7,135 bases of DNA. Source: an uncultured bacterium. Its GTDB lineage: Bacteria; Actinomycetota; Coriobacteriia; Coriobacteriales; Coriobacteriaceae. Under the pieces are notes generated by a model. The model ran no database searches. It was not told the origin of the DNA and saw only the letters and a list, made by a program, of their open reading frames with translations. Position numbers and translations under genes: made by a program. Every line of letters starts with the position of its first letter. The stretch's first letter is position 1. The stretch spans positions 1 through 7,135 of the forward strand of contig CAJMRD010000093.1 of the NCBI GenBank assembly GCA_905215725.1, read 5' to 3'. Below, in pieces: positions 5,933 to 7,135 of this stretch.

Positions 5933-5976
5933 TAACGACGCAAAACCCACCCGTGCGCGCCAAGGAAAGGACTCCC

Positions 5977-7135
5977 ATGACCACCCCCGACGAAAAGACA
6001 TTCGCCACGCTCACCAAGCTGTTCGAGGAGGAGTTTGGCCCCATCGGCGACCGCCAGGTGCTCTACGTGCACGCGCCCGGCCGTTCCGAGATCAGCGGCA
6101 ACCACACCGACCACGAGGGTGGCCACGTTATCGCCGGCTCGCTCGATGTCGCCGTCGACGGCATCGCCGTGGCAACCGATTCCAACAAGGTTCGCGTTGC
6201 CGACGAGGGCTATCCCACGTTTGAGATCGCGCTCGACACGCTAGACGTTCAGGAGTCCGAGAAGGGCACGTCCGCAAGCCTCGTGCGCGGTATGGCCCAC
6301 GAGGTCGCAGCCCTTGGCGTTGAGCCCAAAGGCTTCGACTTTGCCTTTACCTGCTCCGTCCCCTCGGGCGGCGGCCTTTCCAGCTCTGCCGCCGTCGAAG
6401 CCGCGTACGGTCGTGCCATGGAGACGCTCTGGGGCGCGCCCGCCATTGAGCCCGTCACGCTCGCCCAGATGAGCCAGCGCACCGAGAACAACTACTACGG
6501 CAAGCCCTGCGGTCTGATGGACCAGGCCGCCGTTTGCTTGGGCGGACTCGCCTACATGGACTTTGAGGATCAGGCCCAGCCCAAGACCCAGAAGCTCGAA
6601 CTCAACTTTGAGGATCACGGCTATGCACTCGTGCTCGTTAAGGTCGGTGCCGACCATGTGGCAGCTACCGACGACTACGCCGCCGTTCCGCGCGAGATGC
6701 AGGACGTCGCCGCCGAGTTTGGCAAGGCGCGTCTGTGCGAGGTAAACGTGGCGGACTTTGACGCCAAACTCCCCGAGCTGCGCGCCAAGCTGGGCGACCG
6801 TGCCTGCCTGCGCGCCGTTCACTACTGGCACGAGAACGGCCTAGTCGACAAGCGCTGGGCTGCCCTGAACGCCGGCGACATCGACCAGTTCCTGGTCCTG
6901 ACGCGCGAGTCCGGCGCCAGCTCTGCCATGTACCTGCAGAATGTCGTTGCCAAGCTGGGCTCCGAGCAGCCTTCCATGTACGCCTTGGCACTGGCCGAGC
7001 ATGTCCTCGACGGCCGAGGCGCCGTCCGTATCCACGGTGGCGGCTTTGGTGGCACCATCCAGGCCTTCGTGCCGCTCGACCTGGTCGACACCTTCATCGC
7101 CAAGATGAACGGCTGGCTGGGCGAGGGCTCTGCCC
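5977..7135 (+). CDS. galK: Galactokinase, atypical signature (3' end missing)
   Basis: GHMP-family kinase phosphorylating galactose to galactose 1-phosphate with ATP, first committed step of the Leloir pathway. The frame is open to the right edge (386 codons visible), so only a short tail is missing if it has the usual 390-430 residues. The ATG follows GGAAAGG (5964-5970) by 6 nt. Motifs in order: substrate-binding APGRSEISGNHTDHEGG (33-49), ATP-binding VPSGGGLSSSAAVEAA (128-143), GKPCGLMDQAA (175-185) with catalytic Asp D182, and C-terminal GGGFGGTIQAF (354-364). The first motif differs from the standard GRVNLIGEHTDYN: Glu, which contacts the sugar in characterised enzymes, is Asn42, while R36, H43 and D45 are kept. 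From memory, related variants occur in annotated galactokinases of gut anaerobes, so galactose is the first guess but another sugar is possible. The divergent LacI-family gene and operators O2/O3 point to sugar-induced expression. Confidence 0.92.
   Translation, partial: MTTPDEKTFATLTKLFEEEFGPIGDRQVLYVHAPGRSEISGNHTDHEGGHVIAGSLDVAVDGIAVATDSNKVRVADEGYPTFEIALDTLDVQESEKGTSASLVRGMAHEVAALGVEPKGFDFAFTCSVPSGGGLSSSAAVEAAYGRAMETLWGAPAIEPVTLAQMSQRTENNYYGKPCGLMDQAAVCLGGLAYMDFEDQAQPKTQKLELNFEDHGYALVLVKVGADHVAATDDYAAVPREMQDVAAEFGKARLCEVNVADFDAKLPELRAKLGDRACLRAVHYWHENGLVDKRWAALNAGDIDQFLVLTRESGASSAMYLQNVVAKLGSEQPSMYALALAEHVLDGRGAVRIHGGGFGGTIQAFVPLDLVDTFIAKMNGWLGEGSA

Noticed and set aside
6241..6831. Minus-strand ORF of 196 codons opposite galK
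   Set aside because: Entirely within the galactokinase gene and lacking recognisable motifs; a by-product of codon bias.

Overview
GC-rich bacterial chromosome of an anaerobe that uses sugars. Codon use is dominated by C- and G-ending codons. The gene content (a stand-alone FprA-type flavodiiron protein, a GatY-sized class II aldolase with a DeoR regulator, and an atypical galactokinase with a LacI regulator) suggests a gut actinobacterium of the Coriobacteriia, for example Collinsella. That assignment is inferred from composition and gene content; no phylogenetic marker is present.

Layout. Positions 2-550 (+) hold the 3' part of a Vsr-type mismatch endonuclease whose start lies off the left edge. 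Positions 551-1260 contain no confident gene, only a doubtful 69-codon ORF preceded by a good ribosome-binding site and a very large nested palindrome (1084-1236, outer arms of 38 bp without a mismatch). A class II ketose-bisphosphate aldolase (1261-2118, -) and a DeoR-family regulator (2454-3257, +) diverge from a 335-bp AT-rich control region. The regulator gene converges on an FprA-type flavodiiron gene (3317-4477, -), and the two share one perfect 34-bp palindromic terminator (3261-3294). A LacI-family regulator (4607-5638, -) lies upstream of fprA on the same strand and diverges from a galactokinase gene (5977 to the right edge, +). The 338 bp between those two carry three copies of a 14-bp LacI-type operator, two of them embedded in an exact 18-bp inverted repeat.

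How the parts fit. The two divergent regulator/enzyme pairs look like local sugar-sensing switches: DeoR proteins usually sense phosphorylated sugars and could control the aldolase, and the LacI protein very probably controls galK and itself through the repeated operator. Aldolase and galactokinase would both feed galactose-type or hexose carbon into lower glycolysis, by the Leloir route for GalK and by fructose- or tagatose-bisphosphate cleavage for the aldolase. The flavodiiron protein is an oxygen or nitric-oxide defence enzyme with its own promoter. Most of the window is ordinary metabolism. The parts most worth a second look are the 153-bp palindrome, the three-operator galK switch, and the substituted active-site motifs in GalK and Vsr.
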